Shown here piece by piece: positions 53,116-64,000 of a stretch of 64,000 nucleotides of DNA; positions within the stretch are counted from its first letter, which is position 1; each line of letters opens with the position of its first letter. Below the pieces are notes generated by a model, which saw nothing but the letters and a program-made list of their open reading frames with translations, made no database searches and was not told the DNA's origin. Made by a program: the position numbers and the translations under genes. Source of the stretch: Paracoccaceae bacterium (lineage in GTDB: Bacteria > Pseudomonadota > Alphaproteobacteria > Rhodobacterales > Rhodobacteraceae); the NCBI GenBank assembly GCA_022843025.1, contig JALHOL010000002.1:62001-126000 (forward strand), written 5' to 3'.

Positions 53116-53224
53116 CCTTAACGGCTCGCGAACAAGGCGCGCGTATGCACAGCTGTCTGCACCACCGTCTGCACCAGCAGCGGCACGACCAAAATCGCCA
53201 CCTTCACCGAATTAACACAGCGTC
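53116..53224 (-). repeat. 109-nt dispersed element, copy B
   Basis: Ungapped match to 30711-30819. On the minus strand: GACGCTG, GCCGCTGCTG, three boxes GTGCAG, GTGCAG, GTGCAT at 12-nt intervals, ACGCGCG, then CGTTAA. It starts 1-2 nt after the stop codon of the deacetylase. A shared short frame ending QTAVHTR-x5-R-stop could extend back to a GTG as a 29-aa hydrophobic peptide. Confidence 0.75.
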
Positions 53225-53225
53225 C

Positions 53226-54974
53226 TCAAGGGCTTGTCGGTGTTTCCAATACGGCACTCACCGGCGCCAGCATCACCGATGCCGCCCGCCCCTCGACCGT
53301 CCATTCCAGGATCGCGGCGACCGTGTCCGCCTGCGCCCGGCCGATGACCAGCACCCGACCCTCCTGCGCCGCCTTGAAGGCCGCGCGGTCAAGGTAGTTG
53401 CGCATCTTGGGAATGGACTCGCCCTCGGCATCCAGCACCCGAAAGATCGTGGCCCTCGGCACCCCTTCGCGCCGCGCCACCTGATCGGCCGAATTCAGCC
53501 CGCGGTCATAGGTAACAACGCCCCGCCCCTGTTCCGCAACAATCGGCACCGCCTGCCGGGCGAGGTCCAGCGTGTCCTGAAAACCGCCCTCCATCCGGTC
53601 CAGCACGGCCACCGCTTCGGGCATCGCCATGTCCAGCGCCTGGAAAGTCTGCTCCAGATCGCTCGCCGTCGCCCCCTGCGGAATGCCGCTGGCCAGCATC
53701 ACCACCTCTTGCCCCGCCGCGCGGTAAACCCTTGCTGCATCAGCGGAATCCGCTGCGAGCGGATCAAGTGCGAAACTCACCGCAAAGGGCAGCGCGGCCA
53801 GTCTGGCGCGTTCCTCGGCTGGGATGCCCTCATCAATCAGGATGATCGAAAACAGCGGCTTGGCATCAGGATTGTCGAAATCGCGGCGGAACAGTTCCAG
53901 CGGGGTCGTGCCCAGCGCGGCCTCGGGCAGCGCTGCGGTCTCCGCCCCCTCTGTTGCCATGTCATCCTCGGCCGGGGCGGCATCGTCTCCGATGCGCGGC
54001 AGACGGTCGGTCCGCACCCCCGGCACGGCATTCGCCATCTCTTCCGACGCGTCCGTTCCCTGCGGCGCGCCGTCCGGCACGGTGGGCAACGGCGCATCCG
54101 GCACGATCAGTGCAGGCGCAGGCGGTGCCTCGGCGGCAGGCGCGGGTTGCAACAGCGCCTCTTCCACAGCGGGCGGATCGTCGGTACGGGACGGCGCGGC
54201 CTCATCCCCCGGCAGGGCTGGCGTCGCAGCCCCGCTCAGGCCCGGCGCAGCCTCGGCCAACGCGTCCGGAACGGTGACACCGGCATCCGGCGCTGCGGGC
54301 AAGACGGGCGCGTCAGGGGCCGTGTCATCCACCGGGCCGGGCTGCGCAAGCATCTGTTCCAGAACGGTTTCCTCAGGCGCAGCCGCACCTTCCGGCGCGG
54401 CAGGGGCCTCTGCCTCAGGCGCGATCTCTGGTGCCGCAGCTTCTGCCGCAGGCGCCGGAACCGGCTCGTCGGTCGGCGCAGGCGCATCCGGATCGGGCTC
54501 GACGACCGCGGCATCCGGGGCCGGGCCTTTTTGCAGGATTTCGGGCTGCAACGCCTCGGGCGGTGCCACTTCAGGTGTAGCCTCGCTGGCCGCCTCAGGG
54601 GCAACCTCATCGGTCACCACCGCATCGGGTTCCGCCGCCTCCGCCGCTACCGGATCGGGTACTTCCGGTACCGGTGGCGGCGCAGGTTCTTGTACGGGAT
54701 CAATGGCTTCCGGCGCCTCAGGCAACGGCACGACAGCCGGGGAGACTTCCCCCTCGGCCACAGCGTCCGGCGTTGGCAAGGGTGCCACCTGCGACACAAC
54801 CGCAAGCCCCGTCGCCGCCACCACACCGCCCCATATCACGCCCGTCACAAAGCCCCGGATCACACCCTGCACTCCTCTGCCTGCCACCCCGTTCGGGCGG
54901 TCTTTGGCGTCGCTTGGGCTTGACGCCCCTTTGCCGCTCTGCCCATGTATAACCCGTCCCTCATCGAGGTTCAT
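53226..54974 (-). CDS. divergent polysaccharide deacetylase family protein with Pro/Ala/Glu-rich linker
   Basis: 582 aa. A TM or signal anchor at about 41-62 ([19 protein letters not shown]) is followed by about 300 residues of Ala/Pro/Glu/Asp-rich low-complexity linker. The C-terminal domain of about 210 residues is of the YibQ/DUF610 type ([48 protein letters not shown]). The usual metal-site DD appears as DE, so catalysis is uncertain. The ATG at 54974 is plausible; a GTG near residue 37 could start closer to the anchor. It faces trpG with only 25 bp between starts and separates trpE from trpGDC. Confidence 0.85.
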   Translation of the reverse strand: MNLDEGRVIHGQSGKGASSPSDAKDRPNGVAGRGVQGVIRGFVTGVIWGGVVAATGLAVVSQVAPLPTPDAVAEGEVSPAVVPLPEAPEAIDPVQEPAPPPVPEVPDPVAAEAAEPDAVVTDEVAPEAASEATPEVAPPEALQPEILQKGPAPDAAVVEPDPDAPAPTDEPVPAPAAEAAAPEIAPEAEAPAAPEGAAAPEETVLEQMLAQPGPVDDTAPDAPVLPAAPDAGVTVPDALAEAAPGLSGAATPALPGDEAAPSRTDDPPAVEEALLQPAPAAEAPPAPALIVPDAPLPTVPDGAPQGTDASEEMANAVPGVRTDRLPRIGDDAAPAEDDMATEGAETAALPEAALGTTPLELFRRDFDNPDAKPLFSIILIDEGIPAEERARLAALPFAVSFALDPLAADSADAARVYRAAGQEVVMLASGIPQGATASDLEQTFQALDMAMPEAVAVLDRMEGGFQDTLDLARQAVPIVAEQGRGVVTYDRGLNSADQVARREGVPRATIFRVLDAEGESIPKMRNYLDRAAFKAAQEGRVLVIGRAQADTVAAILEWTVEGRAASVMLAPVSAVLETPTSP

Positions 54975-54999
54975 CCCCTATCCGGCAAGGCCCCGCAAG

Positions 55000-55593
55000 A
55001 TGCTGCTTCTGATCGACAACTATGACAGCTTCACCTACAACCTCGTCCATTATCTGGGCGAGTTGGGGGCGGATGTCGTTGTGAAACGCAACGACGCGCT
55101 GGATGTGCAGGCCGTTCTGGCCCTGCGCCCCGAATGTATCGTCCTCTCCCCCGGCCCCTGCGATCCGGCACAGGCAGGCATCTGCCTGCCGCTGACAACA
55201 GCGGCCTATGAGGCGCGGATTCCCTTGCTCGGCGTCTGTCTCGGCCATCAGACGATTGGTGAGGCGTTCGGCGGCAAGGTCATCCGCTGCCATGAAATCG
55301 TGCATGGCAAGATGGGCAACATGCACCATGCGGGCAAAGGCATGTTCCGCGGCCTGCCCTCCCCGTTTCAGGCCACCCGCTATCATTCGCTGATCGTGGA
55401 ACGCGAAACGCTGCCCGATTGCCTTGAAGTGACGGCATGGCTCGAGGATGGCACGATCATGGGCCTGCGCCACAAGGATCGGCTGATCGAAGGCGTGCAG
55501 TTCCACCCCGAAAGCATCGCCTCCGAACATGGCCATCAGCTTTTGCGTAACTTTCTGGATGAGGCAAAAGCCGCATCCCGCGTGCCGGCATGA
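55000..55593 (+). CDS. trpG: anthranilate synthase component II TrpG
   Basis: 197 aa class I glutamine amidotransferase, start [19 protein letters not shown] at 55000. Catalytic Cys in [17 protein letters not shown] near residue 80 and the His-Glu pair in [14 protein letters not shown] near 170. It supplies ammonia to TrpE. trpD follows with a 4-nt overlap (ATGA). Confidence 0.96.
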   Translation: MLLLIDNYDSFTYNLVHYLGELGADVVVKRNDALDVQAVLALRPECIVLSPGPCDPAQAGICLPLTTAAYEARIPLLGVCLGHQTIGEAFGGKVIRCHEIVHGKMGNMHHAGKGMFRGLPSPFQATRYHSLIVERETLPDCLEVTAWLEDGTIMGLRHKDRLIEGVQFHPESIASEHGHQLLRNFLDEAKAASRVPA

Positions 55594-56606
55594 GCGATGT
55601 GCTGCGCCCCCTGATCGGCCTTGCCGCCGAACGCCCGCTGACCCGGGCCGAAGCGGAAACCGCGTTCGAGGCGCTGTTCAACGGCGAAGGCACACCCGCC
55701 CAGATGGGCGGCTTCCTGATGGCCTTGCGCACGCGGGGCGAAACGGTCGATGAATTTGCCGCCGCCGCCACGGTGATGCGCGCCAAATGCCACAAGGTCA
55801 CAGCGCCTGCCGGTGCGATGGATATCGTCGGCACCGGGGGCGATGGCAAAGGCACACTGAACATCTCCACCGCTGCGGCCTTTGTCGTGGCGGGCGCGGG
55901 CGTTCCGGTGGCCAAGCATGGCAATCGCAACCTGTCGTCGAAATCCGGTTCTGCCGACGCGCTTACCGAACTGGGCCTGAACGTCATGGTCGGCCCCGAA
56001 GTGGTGGAACGTTGTTTGTCCGAGGCCGGGATCGGCTTCATGATGGCCCCCATGCACCACCCTGCCATGCGCCATGTCGGCCCCGTGCGGATGGAGCTGG
56101 GAACACGGACCATCTTCAACATCCTCGGCCCTCTGACCAATCCGGCAGGCGCGAAACGGCAATTGACCGGGGCCTTCACCGCCCGGCTGATCCGGCCGAT
56201 GGCGGAAACGCTGCTTGCGCTGGGGTCGGAAAAGGCATGGCTGGTCCATGGCGGCGATGGCACGGATGAGCTTGCAATCTCCGCTCGGTCACAGGTGGCA
56301 GCCTTGGAAAACGGGGCCGTGCGCGAATTTGACATCGGCCCCGAAGATGCAGGCCTGCCCTATCACCCGTTCGAGCATATCCTCGGCGGCAGCCCGGCCG
56401 AAAACGCCGCCGCCTTCCGCGCGCTCTTGGATGGCGCGACCGGGGCTTACCGCGATGCCGTTCTGTTCAACGCCGCCGCAGCGCTGGTCGTGGCCGACCG
56501 TGCCGCTACCCTGACCGAAGGGGTGGATATCGCCCGCGCCTCCATCGACAGCGGGGCTGCCAAGGCCAAAGTCGCCGCGCTAGCCCGCATCACCTCGGCG
56601 GGCTAA
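55590..56606 (+). CDS. trpD: anthranilate phosphoribosyltransferase TrpD
   Basis: 338 aa. PRPP-binding [17 protein letters not shown] near residue 78, [20 protein letters not shown] near 107 (in part), [13 protein letters not shown] near 151 and [10 protein letters not shown] near 175. It joins anthranilate and PRPP. Coupled to trpG by ATGA; trpC follows after 46 nt. Confidence 0.96.
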   Translation: MSDVLRPLIGLAAERPLTRAEAETAFEALFNGEGTPAQMGGFLMALRTRGETVDEFAAAATVMRAKCHKVTAPAGAMDIVGTGGDGKGTLNISTAAAFVVAGAGVPVAKHGNRNLSSKSGSADALTELGLNVMVGPEVVERCLSEAGIGFMMAPMHHPAMRHVGPVRMELGTRTIFNILGPLTNPAGAKRQLTGAFTARLIRPMAETLLALGSEKAWLVHGGDGTDELAISARSQVAALENGAVREFDIGPEDAGLPYHPFEHILGGSPAENAAAFRALLDGATGAYRDAVLFNAAAALVVADRAATLTEGVDIARASIDSGAAKAKVAALARITSAG

Positions 56607-56652
56607 GCCCCGCGCCCTTCCCTTCCCTGTCGCCAAAGGTTAGTCCTTTCGC

Positions 56653-57459
56653 ATGAGCACCATTCTCGACCGTATCAAGACCTACAAACTGGAAGAGATT
56701 GCCGCCCGCAAGGCGCAGCGATCCTTGCAGGATCTGGAAGAGGCGGCCAACGCTGCCCCCACGCCGCGCGGCTTCACCCGCGCCCTGACCGAGGCTGCGC
56801 ATTCGGGCTATGGCCTGATCGCCGAAATCAAGAAGGCCAGCCCCTCCAAGGGCCTGATCCGCGCGGATTTCGACCCGCCCGCGCTGGCCCGCGCCTATGA
56901 GGCCGGGGGGGCCACCTGCCTTTCGGTCCTGACCGACACGCCCAGCTTTCAGGGGGCCGACGAATACCTGACCCAGGCGCATCAGGCGACCAACCTGCCC
57001 TGCCTGCGCAAGGATTTCGTCTACGATCCCTATCAGATCGTCGAAGCGCGCGGCCTGCATGCCGATTGCATCCTGCTGATCATGGCCTCGCTGACCGACA
57101 GTCAGGCCGCGGAACTCGAAGATTGCGCCATCGCATGGGGCATGGATGTGCTGATCGAGGTGCATGATCAGGCCGAACTGGAACGCGCAGCCCGGCTCAA
57201 ATCGCCGCTGATCGGGATCAACAACCGCAACCTCCACACGTTTGAGGTGACGCTGGATACCACCCGCAACCTCGCCCGCCGTGTGCCAGAGGATCGGCTG
57301 ATCGTGTCGGAAAGCGGCCTTTATACCCCCGCCGATCTGGCCGATATCGCCCGCTTCGGCGCGCGCTGCTTCCTGATCGGTGAAAGCCTGATGCGGCAAA
57401 AGGATGTGGAAGCCGCCACCCGCGCAATCCTCGCCCGCCCGCTGACCGGGCAGAGATAA
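56653..57459 (+). CDS. trpC: indole-3-glycerol phosphate synthase TrpC
   Basis: 268 aa TIM barrel, monofunctional. [16 protein letters not shown] near residue 56, [13 protein letters not shown] near 88, [12 protein letters not shown] near 117, [13 protein letters not shown] near 190 and [11 protein letters not shown] near 217. It closes the indole ring. moaC starts 4 nt after the stop. Confidence 0.96.
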   Translation: MSTILDRIKTYKLEEIAARKAQRSLQDLEEAANAAPTPRGFTRALTEAAHSGYGLIAEIKKASPSKGLIRADFDPPALARAYEAGGATCLSVLTDTPSFQGADEYLTQAHQATNLPCLRKDFVYDPYQIVEARGLHADCILLIMASLTDSQAAELEDCAIAWGMDVLIEVHDQAELERAARLKSPLIGINNRNLHTFEVTLDTTRNLARRVPEDRLIVSESGLYTPADLADIARFGARCFLIGESLMRQKDVEAATRAILARPLTGQR

Positions 57460-57463
57460 GGCA

Positions 57464-57964
57464 ATGTCCGACAGCCCGCTCACCCATTTCGACGACAAGG
57501 GCCACGCCCATATGGTCGATGTTTCGGCCAAACCGGTGACAGACCGCGTCGCCGTGGCCGAAGGGCGGGTGGTGATGACGGCCGAAACACTGGCGTTGAT
57601 CGTCGAAGGGCGCGCGAAAAAGGGCGATGTGCTGGGCGTTGCCCGCCTTGCCGGGATCATGGCGGCCAAGCGCACCGCAGATCTGATCCCGCTCTGCCAC
57701 CCCCTGCCCATCACCAAGGTCGCGCTGGACCTGACCACCGACCCCGCCCTTCCCGGAATCCACGTGCAGGCCACCGTCAAGACAGGCGGCCAGACGGGGG
57801 TAGAGATGGAGGCACTGACCGCCGTCTCCGTCGCGTGTCTCACGATCTATGACATGCTGAAAGCGGCTGAGAAGGGCATGCAGATCAACGGTATCCGCCT
57901 TGTTCTTAAGGATGGCGGAAAATCCGGGCGCTATGAGGCCGCACAATCCGGGGTTGGCGCATGA
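57464..57964 (+). CDS. moaC: cyclic pyranopterin monophosphate synthase MoaC
   Basis: 166 aa. [18 protein letters not shown] near residue 17, [20 protein letters not shown] near 67 with the conserved His, [20 protein letters not shown] near 111 and [10 protein letters not shown] near 146. First pathway of molybdenum cofactor synthesis, needed by SoeA. Overlaps moeA by ATGA. Confidence 0.97.
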   Translation: MSDSPLTHFDDKGHAHMVDVSAKPVTDRVAVAEGRVVMTAETLALIVEGRAKKGDVLGVARLAGIMAAKRTADLIPLCHPLPITKVALDLTTDPALPGIHVQATVKTGGQTGVEMEALTAVSVACLTIYDMLKAAEKGMQINGIRLVLKDGGKSGRYEAAQSGVGA

Positions 57965-59139
57965 TCTCGGTCGATGAGGCGCTTGCGCGCTGCTTCGCCC
58001 TTGTTGCACCGCTGGATGTTGAAACCGTGCCGCTGCGCCATGCGGCAGGCCGCGTCATGGCCCGCCCCGCCATCGCCCGCCGCGACCAGCCGCCCTTTGC
58101 CGCCTCGGCCATGGATGGCTATGCCCTGCGAGGCGACCCCGCCCCCGGCGACCGCTTTACCCTGATTGGCGAGGCGGGCGCTGGCCATGCATTTAACGGG
58201 CAGGTCGGCCCCGGCCAGACCGTCCGCATCTTTACCGGCGCCCCCATCCCCGAAGGTGCCACCCGCGTGGTGATCCAAGAGGATGTAGAGGCTGACGGCA
58301 CCACCATCACCATTCGCCCCAATGCCGACACCGGCACCCACATCCGCCCTCTGGGCCAGGATTTCCGCGCCGGGGCCGCGCTTTCCCCCCGCCGCCTGCG
58401 CCCCAACGACCTCGCCCTCATCGCCGCCATGAACCTGCCCGAGGTCGCGGTTACCCGCCGCCCCGTCATCGCCATCATCCCCACCGGTGATGAACTCGTC
58501 ATCCCCGGCGAAGACCCGCGCGCCGATCAGATCATCGCGTCAAACAGCTATGCCCTCGCCGCGATGGTCGAAGCCGAAGGGGCCGAAGCCCGCCTGCTGC
58601 CCATCGCCCGCGATACCGAGGCGGAGTTGTTCACCGTCCTGTCCATGACCGAAGGTGCCGATCTCATCGTCACCATCGGCGGCGCCTCAGTAGGCGATCA
58701 TGATCTTGTCGGCCGCGTGGCCGAAAGCATGGGGATGGAACGCGCCTTTTACAAAATCGCCATGCGCCCCGGCAAACCCCTGATGGCGGGCCGGTTGCGC
58801 GGCATCCCGATGCTGGGCTTGCCCGGCAATCCCGTCTCCTCAATCGTCTGCGGGCATCTGTTCCTGCTTCCCATGGTCCGCGCCATGCTGGGCCTTGGCG
58901 AACACCCGCCCGCCACCCGGCGGGCCGTTCTCGCGCAGGACACCCCCGCCAACGGCCCCCGCACCCATTACATGCGCGCGCGCCTGTCCCCCGGCCCCGG
59001 CCTGCCGCAGATCACCCCCTTTGACAGGCAGGACAGCGCCCTCATCACGATCTTGACCGAGGCTGACGCCCTTCTGATCCGCCCCCTTGGCGATGGCCCC
59101 CAGCCTGCGGGAACCGAGGTGGATTTCCTGCCGCTCTGA
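57961..59139 (+). CDS. moeA: molybdopterin molybdenumtransferase MoeA
   Basis: 392 aa. [10 protein letters not shown] near residue 50, [11 protein letters not shown] near 90, the cofactor-binding [13 protein letters not shown] near 175, [13 protein letters not shown] near 238 and [12 protein letters not shown] near 263. It inserts molybdenum into adenylylated molybdopterin. Coupled to moaC by a 4-nt overlap; lexA follows after 80 nt with its own SOS box. Confidence 0.96.
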   Translation: MISVDEALARCFALVAPLDVETVPLRHAAGRVMARPAIARRDQPPFAASAMDGYALRGDPAPGDRFTLIGEAGAGHAFNGQVGPGQTVRIFTGAPIPEGATRVVIQEDVEADGTTITIRPNADTGTHIRPLGQDFRAGAALSPRRLRPNDLALIAAMNLPEVAVTRRPVIAIIPTGDELVIPGEDPRADQIIASNSYALAAMVEAEGAEARLLPIARDTEAELFTVLSMTEGADLIVTIGGASVGDHDLVGRVAESMGMERAFYKIAMRPGKPLMAGRLRGIPMLGLPGNPVSSIVCGHLFLLPMVRAMLGLGEHPPATRRAVLAQDTPANGPRTHYMRARLSPGPGLPQITPFDRQDSALITILTEADALLIRPLGDGPQPAGTEVDFLPL

Positions 59140-59172
59140 CCCGCATGATGAGAACGGGTTGACACAAAACAA

Positions 59173-59187
59173 GAACACTGGCAGAAC
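59173..59187 (+). promoter_or_regulatory. alphaproteobacterial SOS box before lexA
   Basis: GAACACTGGCAGAAC fits the GAAC-N7-GAAC (GTTC-N7-GTTC) LexA operator of alphaproteobacteria. It lies 32 nt before the lexA ATG, indicating autoregulation. Confidence 0.93.
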
Positions 59188-59219
59188 ATTGCACCAACAC
59201 AGTCGCGTTGAGGTGGCAC

Positions 59220-59906
59220 ATGCTGACCCGTAAACAGCTTGAACTTCTGGATTTCATCAAGACCCGGATGGATGTGGACGGCGTCCCCCCGTCCTTCGAC
59301 GAGATGAAAGAGGCGCTCGATCTGCGCTCCAAATCCGGCATCCACCGGCTGATCACCGCACTGGAAGAACGCGGCTTCATCCGCCGCCTTGCCCACCGCG
59401 CCCGCGCACTGGAAATCGTCAAACTGCCCGAGGCGATGGAAAAAGCCGGCTTCAAACCCCGCGTGATCGAAGGGACCAAACCCGAACAGCCCCGCGCCGC
59501 CCTGCCGGTTGAGGCGATCCATGCCATGGAACTGCCCGTCATGGGCCGCATCGCAGCTGGCGTCCCGATCGAGGCGATTGCCGAAATCTCCCACCACATC
59601 GCCGTGCCGGGGTCCATGCTTTCGGGCAAGGGTCACCATTACGCGCTGGAGGTGAAGGGCGACTCGATGATCGAAGCCGGGATCAACGACGGCGACATCG
59701 TGGTGATCCGCGAACAATCCACGGCCGAGAATGGCGATATCGTCGTGGCTTTGGTCGAGGAAGCCGAGGCCACACTGAAACGCTTTCGCCGACGTGGCGG
59801 CATGATCGCGCTGGAAGCGGCCAACCCGGCCTATGAAACCCGCGTCTTCCCCGATCACGCCGTCCGCGTGCAGGGCCGCCTTGTCGGGCTGATCCGCAGC
59901 TATTGA
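59220..59906 (+). CDS. lexA: SOS repressor LexA
   Basis: 228 aa, start [18 protein letters not shown] at 59220 (a TTG four codons earlier is rejected). Winged helix about 1-65 ([20 protein letters not shown]). Self-cleavage Ala-Gly bond in GRIAAGVP near residue 107, catalytic Ser in [15 protein letters not shown] near 148 and Lys in EATLKRFRR near 185. Represses DNA-damage genes until RecA-stimulated autocleavage. The 3' end overlaps convergent comEC by 7 nt. Confidence 0.97.
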   Translation: MLTRKQLELLDFIKTRMDVDGVPPSFDEMKEALDLRSKSGIHRLITALEERGFIRRLAHRARALEIVKLPEAMEKAGFKPRVIEGTKPEQPRAALPVEAIHAMELPVMGRIAAGVPIEAIAEISHHIAVPGSMLSGKGHHYALEVKGDSMIEAGINDGDIVVIREQSTAENGDIVVALVEEAEATLKRFRRRGGMIALEAANPAYETRVFPDHAVRVQGRLVGLIRSY

Positions 59907-61981
59907 TCCGGCAGCGCGACATCCGGCAAAGATAGCCCCGCGACGACTGTCATGGCGGACCATATGCGTCTGTTGCCCTGTGTGACCTGAACGCGCGGTC
60001 CTGAATTGGCCTCCACGATGGCAATGGTGCCGCTCTGTTCCAGCAGGTCCGTGTCGATCAACAGACAGGGGCCTCTCCTCTCCGCCACCTCGTGAACAAC
60101 CACCACCGCATGGCTCTGACAGGCCCCCGGTGGCGCCGTACCCCCCTTCGCCACCAGCAGCCCCGTCCGGCCCGCAAAGGCAAAGACCCGCCCGCCCTCG
60201 CCCTTAACGAACCCCGGTCGCCCCGCAGCAACCTCCTGCCCCGCCAGATCACCATCATTCTCCAGCCAGTTCGCCACCATGAACCCCGCCCCGCGCGCGG
60301 ATGAAATCGCCCGCCCCTCCGGCCCCATCACCCCCACCATCCCCCCCGCGCCGATCAGGACCACGGGCCGCGCGGCCTGCGCCCAGATCACCAGTGCCGC
60401 CGCCACCGCCACCCCGCCGCCCCAGCGCAGCCGCCCCGGCCACAGCACCACCCAGCACAGCCCCAGCGTCAGCATCGGCAGCACCACAGCAGGCGGCGCG
60501 GGAATGGCGGTCACCGCCCCCTCCAGCGCGGCCACCTCATGCGCCACATACAGGATCCAGCGGCACCCCTGCTCCATCACCCATAACGGCAACCCGGCAA
60601 GCCCGAATGGGGCCATCACCGCCGCCATCGCCCCAGCGGGCATCACCACCATCCCCATCACCGGCCCTGTCAGCAGGTTCGCCACCAGCCCATAATCCGT
60701 GAACCTGTTGAAATGCGCCGCCGCATAGGGGGCTGTCGCCACCCCGCCCAGCACCGATGACAACACAAGCGCCACCCCCATCTGCACCCATCGCGGCCAT
60801 TGCCCCGGCTCTAGCCGATCCGTCATCGCGGCAAAGCCCACGATCAGCGCCACCGTCGCGGCAAAGCTCATCTGAAACCCCGGTGACAGCAGCGCCTCGG
60901 GTTGCCAAAGCAGCAGGATCATGCCCGCAATCGCCACCGACCGCAGCGTGATCGCCCGGCGGTCAAGCAGCACCGCCACCAGCATCACCGCCACCATGAT
61001 GAAAGCACGCTCCGTCGCCACATTCGACCCCGACAGCGCCAGATAAAAGGCCGCCACCCCCAGCGACACAACCGCCGCCACCTTCTTGCTGTTGATCCGC
61101 AACGCCACCGGCGGCACCAACGCCAGCCCATAGCGCAACAGCGCAAAGACAAAGGCGATCAGGAAGGCCATGTTCATCCCGGAAATCGCAAGCAGATGCG
61201 CCAGGCTCGAATCCCGCAACGCCTCCACCGCCTCACGCGATAGGCCGGATCTGTCTCCCGTCAGCACGCCCGCCGCAAAGGCCCCGGCATCACCCGCAAT
61301 CTCCGCCCGGATCGCGGCTGACAGAAAGGCGCGCAACCGCCCCACCCGCGCCTCACCCGGCGCTGGCTCCTGCCACAACAGCACCGGGTGGCGGGTATAG
61401 CCCACCGCGCCCAACCCTTCAAAGAACGCCATGCGGCGAAAATCAAAGGCCCCCGGTTCCACCGGCCCCTGCGGCGGCGACAGGAACGCCGTCGCCATCA
61501 CCACCGATCCCGGCACCGGATCCAGCCAGCGCTGATCCCCCTGTAATGACAGCCGGATATGGGCCGGGGTGGCAGCGGGCGGCACCTCCTCCAGCCAGAC
61601 CCGGTCCAAGGTGATCCGCAGCGCCCCCGCCTGTGACCGGTCCACCTCGACAATCCGGCCCGTCACCGCACCATAGAACTCCGCCTCCAATATCGGGGCC
61701 GCCACGAAATGAACCCGCAGGCCACAGGCCAGAAAACCACCCAGCACGCAGGCCGCAAAGAGGGCCAGCGGCTGCACCGGCTCCCACAGACGATGCAGCA
61801 GCCCCATCAGCGCAATACCGGCTCCGATCCCCGCATAGGCCCACAAACCCGGTTCCTCGTGCAGGCCGAACCAGACCCCGATGCCGATCCCAATCCCCAC
61901 TGGCACAAAGGCGAACAGCTGCCCGCGCAGCCCGGCAAGGCCCAGCATCCCCTTGCCCGCCAAGGCACCCACCCCCACCAC
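59900..61981 (-). CDS. comEC: ComEC/Rec2-family DNA-uptake membrane protein
   Basis: 693 aa, GTG start. N-terminal TM helices and a DUF4131-like domain (about 90-180), then the competence domain with [18 protein letters not shown] near residue 262, [14 protein letters not shown] near 310 and [16 protein letters not shown] near 355. The C-terminal part is short and has no HxHxDH metallo-beta-lactamase motif, unlike ComEC of Bacillus. Forms the inner-membrane channel for single-stranded DNA. Divergent from gltX. Confidence 0.87.
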   Translation of the reverse strand: MVGVGALAGKGMLGLAGLRGQLFAFVPVGIGIGIGVWFGLHEEPGLWAYAGIGAGIALMGLLHRLWEPVQPLALFAACVLGGFLACGLRVHFVAAPILEAEFYGAVTGRIVEVDRSQAGALRITLDRVWLEEVPPAATPAHIRLSLQGDQRWLDPVPGSVVMATAFLSPPQGPVEPGAFDFRRMAFFEGLGAVGYTRHPVLLWQEPAPGEARVGRLRAFLSAAIRAEIAGDAGAFAAGVLTGDRSGLSREAVEALRDSSLAHLLAISGMNMAFLIAFVFALLRYGLALVPPVALRINSKKVAAVVSLGVAAFYLALSGSNVATERAFIMVAVMLVAVLLDRRAITLRSVAIAGMILLLWQPEALLSPGFQMSFAATVALIVGFAAMTDRLEPGQWPRWVQMGVALVLSSVLGGVATAPYAAAHFNRFTDYGLVANLLTGPVMGMVVMPAGAMAAVMAPFGLAGLPLWVMEQGCRWILYVAHEVAALEGAVTAIPAPPAVVLPMLTLGLCWVVLWPGRLRWGGGVAVAAALVIWAQAARPVVLIGAGGMVGVMGPEGRAISSARGAGFMVANWLENDGDLAGQEVAAGRPGFVKGEGGRVFAFAGRTGLLVAKGGTAPPGACQSHAVVVVHEVAERRGPCLLIDTDLLEQSGTIAIVEANSGPRVQVTQGNRRIWSAMTVVAGLSLPDVALPDQ

Positions 61982-61982
61982 C

Positions 61983-62011
61983 TTGTTTCCCGCCCCGCGA
62001 TTGCCTAGACA
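61983..62011 (+). promoter_or_regulatory. candidate housekeeping promoter of gltX
   Basis: TTGTTT-N17-TAGACA, 46 nt before the gltX start. CTAGACAGGCCCCGACC is identical over 17 nt to the sequence before the PpiD-like gene. Confidence 0.5.
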
Positions 62012-62057
62012 GGCCCCGACCCTATTCCCGCCTTGGTTTCCGAAAGGTTAATGCACG

Positions 62058-63467
62058 ATGTGCGCCGATAAGCCTGTTGTCACCCGCTTCGCCCCCTCGC
62101 CCACCGGATACCTCCATATCGGCGGCGGGCGCACGGCGCTGTTCAACTGGCTTTACGCCCGCGGGCGCGGCGGCAAGTTCCTCTTGCGGATCGAAGACAC
62201 CGATCGCGAACGCTCCACCCCCGCCGCGACCGAGGCGATCCTGCAAGGCCTGCGCTGGCTGGGCCTCGATTGGGATGGCGACGCGGTCAGCCAGTTCGAA
62301 CAGCGCCACCGCCATGCCGAAGTGGCGCATGAAATGCTCGCCCGCGGCACGGCCTATAAGTGCTTTTCCACCGCCGAAGAAATTGCCGCCTTCCGCGCCG
62401 AAGCCGAGGCGAAGGGTGCCAGCTATGCCGTCTTCCTGTCACCTTGGCGCGATGCCGACCCTGCCACCCATCCGGATGCACCCTATGCCATTCGGATGCG
62501 CGCGCCCCGCACAGGTGAAACCGTGGTCGAAGATGCCGTTCAGGGTACCGTGCGCTTTGGCAATGACCAGTTGGATGACATGATCGTATTGCGATCCGAT
62601 GGAACGCCCACCTACATGCTGGCCGTGGTGGTCGATGACCATGATATGGGCGTCACCCATGTGATACGGGGCGATGACCACCTCAACAACGCGGCGCGCC
62701 AGCAGATGGTCTATGATGCCATGGGCTGGGATATCCCGGTCTGGGCGCATATCCCGCTGATCCACGGGCCGGATGGCAAGAAACTGTCCAAACGCCACGG
62801 CGCCACTGCCGTGGGCGATTATCAGGCGCAGGGCTACCCGGCGGCGGGCATGCGCAACTATCTGGCCCGTCTGGGCTGGGCGCATGGCGATGATGAGTTC
62901 TTCACAACCGCGCAGGCGACGGAATGGTTTGATCTGCCCGGCATAGGGCGGTCCCCCGCGCGGCTGGATTTCAAGAAGCTGGAAAACATCTGCGGCCAGC
63001 ACATTGCCGCCAGCGACGATGCTGCACTGCTGCATGAAATCGAAGGCTACCTTGCCGCCGCCGCCTTGCCTGCCCTGACTGGGGCGCAGCGCGACCTCCT
63101 GTCACGTGCGCTTTACTGCGTCAAAGAACGCGCGAAGACATTCCCGGAACTGCTTGAAAAAGCGCATTTTGCGCTGACCAGCCGCCCCATCGCGGCAGAT
63201 GATGCTGCGGCCAAGGCCCTCGATCCGGTATCCCGTGGTATACTGAAAATGTTGACGCCGCGACTGCAAAATGTTAGCTGGACGAAACAGGATTTGGAGC
63301 CGATCCTGAACGAAATCGCCACAGCCCACGGCATCGGATTCGGCAAACTCGCCGCGCCGCTGCGCACAGCCCTTGCGGGGCGGACTGCGACACCAAGCGT
63401 TTACGACATGATGCTAGTCATCGGTCGTGACGAAACGATCGCGCGGCTTGAGGATGCTGCGGGCTGA
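62058..63467 (+). CDS. gltX: glutamyl-tRNA synthetase GltX
   Basis: 469 aa class I synthetase. HIGH-type motif in [20 protein letters not shown] near residue 12, [11 protein letters not shown] near 44, KMSKS-type motif [13 protein letters not shown] near 240 and the C-terminal anticodon-binding region. Charges tRNA-Glu. gltA follows after 82 nt. Alphaproteobacteria often carry two gltX copies; which one this is cannot be told here. Confidence 0.95.
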   Translation: MCADKPVVTRFAPSPTGYLHIGGGRTALFNWLYARGRGGKFLLRIEDTDRERSTPAATEAILQGLRWLGLDWDGDAVSQFEQRHRHAEVAHEMLARGTAYKCFSTAEEIAAFRAEAEAKGASYAVFLSPWRDADPATHPDAPYAIRMRAPRTGETVVEDAVQGTVRFGNDQLDDMIVLRSDGTPTYMLAVVVDDHDMGVTHVIRGDDHLNNAARQQMVYDAMGWDIPVWAHIPLIHGPDGKKLSKRHGATAVGDYQAQGYPAAGMRNYLARLGWAHGDDEFFTTAQATEWFDLPGIGRSPARLDFKKLENICGQHIAASDDAALLHEIEGYLAAAALPALTGAQRDLLSRALYCVKERAKTFPELLEKAHFALTSRPIAADDAAAKALDPVSRGILKMLTPRLQNVSWTKQDLEPILNEIATAHGIGFGKLAAPLRTALAGRTATPSVYDMMLVIGRDETIARLEDAAG

Positions 63468-63549
63468 ATGCCCCCCCTCTGACGGCCGCCCCAATGCTAC
63501 CAGCCGCATCGCCCTGCCCGGCGAGCGGAACAATGAGGGACGTTGAAAG

Positions 63550-64000
63550 ATGGCCGACAGCAAGAAATCCGCAACCCTGACCCTGGACGGGAAAAGCTAC
63601 GATCTTCCCATCCATTCCCCGACGCTCGGCCCGGATGTCCTCGACATCCGCAAACTCTATGCCGAGGCGGATGTCTTCACCTTTGACCCCGGCTTCACCT
63701 CCACCGCCGCTTGCGAAAGCGCGATCACCTATATCGATGGCGACAAGGGCGAATTGCTGCACCGTGGCTACCCGATCGAACAGCTGGCGGATAAATCCTC
63801 CTACCTCGAGCTTTGCTATCTGCTGCTTTACGCAGAACTGCCCACTGCCGCTCAACTGGCCGATTTCCGGGGCCGCGTGACGCGGCACACGATGGTGCAT
63901 GAACAGATGCACTACTTCTTCCGCGGGTTCCGCCGTGACAGCCACCCGATGGCCACCATGGTGGGCGTCGTCGGCGCCATGTCAGCCTTCTATCACGACT
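63550..64000 (+). CDS. gltA: citrate synthase GltA (5' part; gene runs off the right edge)
   Basis: 150 codons visible. Starts [20 protein letters not shown], with [22 protein letters not shown] near residue 34 (in part), [21 protein letters not shown] near 60 (in part) and the later [19 protein letters not shown]. This is the long hexameric type II citrate synthase of Gram-negative bacteria. The catalytic histidines and aspartate lie beyond the window. Confidence 0.95.
   Translation, partial: MADSKKSATLTLDGKSYDLPIHSPTLGPDVLDIRKLYAEADVFTFDPGFTSTAACESAITYIDGDKGELLHRGYPIEQLADKSSYLELCYLLLYAELPTAAQLADFRGRVTRHTMVHEQMHYFFRGFRRDSHPMATMVGVVGAMSAFYHD

Noticed and set aside
52812-54923. 703-aa plus-strand ORF
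   Set aside because: Arg/His-rich translation through the hairpin array and antisense to the deacetylase.

Overview
The window looks like chromosome of a high-GC alphaproteobacterium of the Rhodobacterales (Rhodobacter/Paracoccus relatives). This rests on the GAAC-N7-GAAC SOS box before lexA, a Rhodobacterales-type taurine cluster (tauR, tpa, xsc, soeABC) with CTGGAC/CC-type direct repeats before its transcription units, and the block trpE // trpGDC-moaC-moeA-lexA-comEC-gltX-gltA. There is no insertion sequence, prophage or CRISPR array. Genes are dense, often overlapping by 1-4 nt, and most long ORFs opposite real genes are GC-driven shadows.

Layout. 1-2.25 kb: 5' part of an RTX-type calcium-binding repeat protein (minus), with a possible 43-codon coupled ORF before it. 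2.5-11.4 kb: myo-inositol catabolism, with a LacI-type regulator, a minus-strand trio (two Gfo/Idh/MocA oxidoreductases around an IolE/MocC-like TIM barrel) and a plus-strand iolD-iolC-iolB-aldolase operon. The trio and the operon diverge around a perfect 16-bp palindrome. 11.4-13.5 kb: an ECF42-like sigma factor with C-terminal extension, a DGPF/YciI protein and a four-TM protein. 13.8-17.6 kb: a 1245-aa BvgS-like hybrid histidine kinase. 17.6-21.7 kb: an SDR, a TauE/SafE permease and a MoxR-ATPase/VWA pair. 22.4-34 kb: taurine dissimilation and sulfite oxidation. 34-37.5 kb: DUF475/TerC-like protein with a structured leader, ThuA, a Gfo/Idh/MocA enzyme. 37.6-43.6 kb: tRNA-Cys, histidine phosphatase, threonine to glycine module (XRE-cupin regulator, kbl, tdh), selO, tRNA-Pro. 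43.9-49.1 kb: DUF192, double cold-shock protein, pdxH, fabI, LysE exporter, gpt, aminotransferase. 49.1-64 kb: PpiD-like chaperone, trp genes interrupted by a reverse-strand polysaccharide deacetylase, moaC-moeA, lexA, comEC, gltX and the 5' part of gltA.

How genes work together. Taurine is deaminated by Tpa. Xsc cleaves sulfoacetaldehyde to acetyl phosphate and sulfite. AckA can turn acetyl phosphate into ATP. Sulfite is exported by the TauE-like permease or oxidised by SoeABC, a molybdoenzyme. xsc-tauE-ackA-soeABC reads as one tightly coupled operon of about 8.2 kb. moaC and moeA supply the molybdenum cofactor such an enzyme needs.

The least explained material is intergenic. Three arrays of short perfect hairpins sit within 0-11 nt of the stop codons of soeA, gpt and trpE; the first two share a conserved GACGC/GCGTC loop on differing stems. 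Two ungapped 109-nt elements, 22.4 kb apart, each carry three GTGCA boxes at 12-nt spacing. The DUF475 gene has a structured leader containing a 12-codon CPRC-type ORF.
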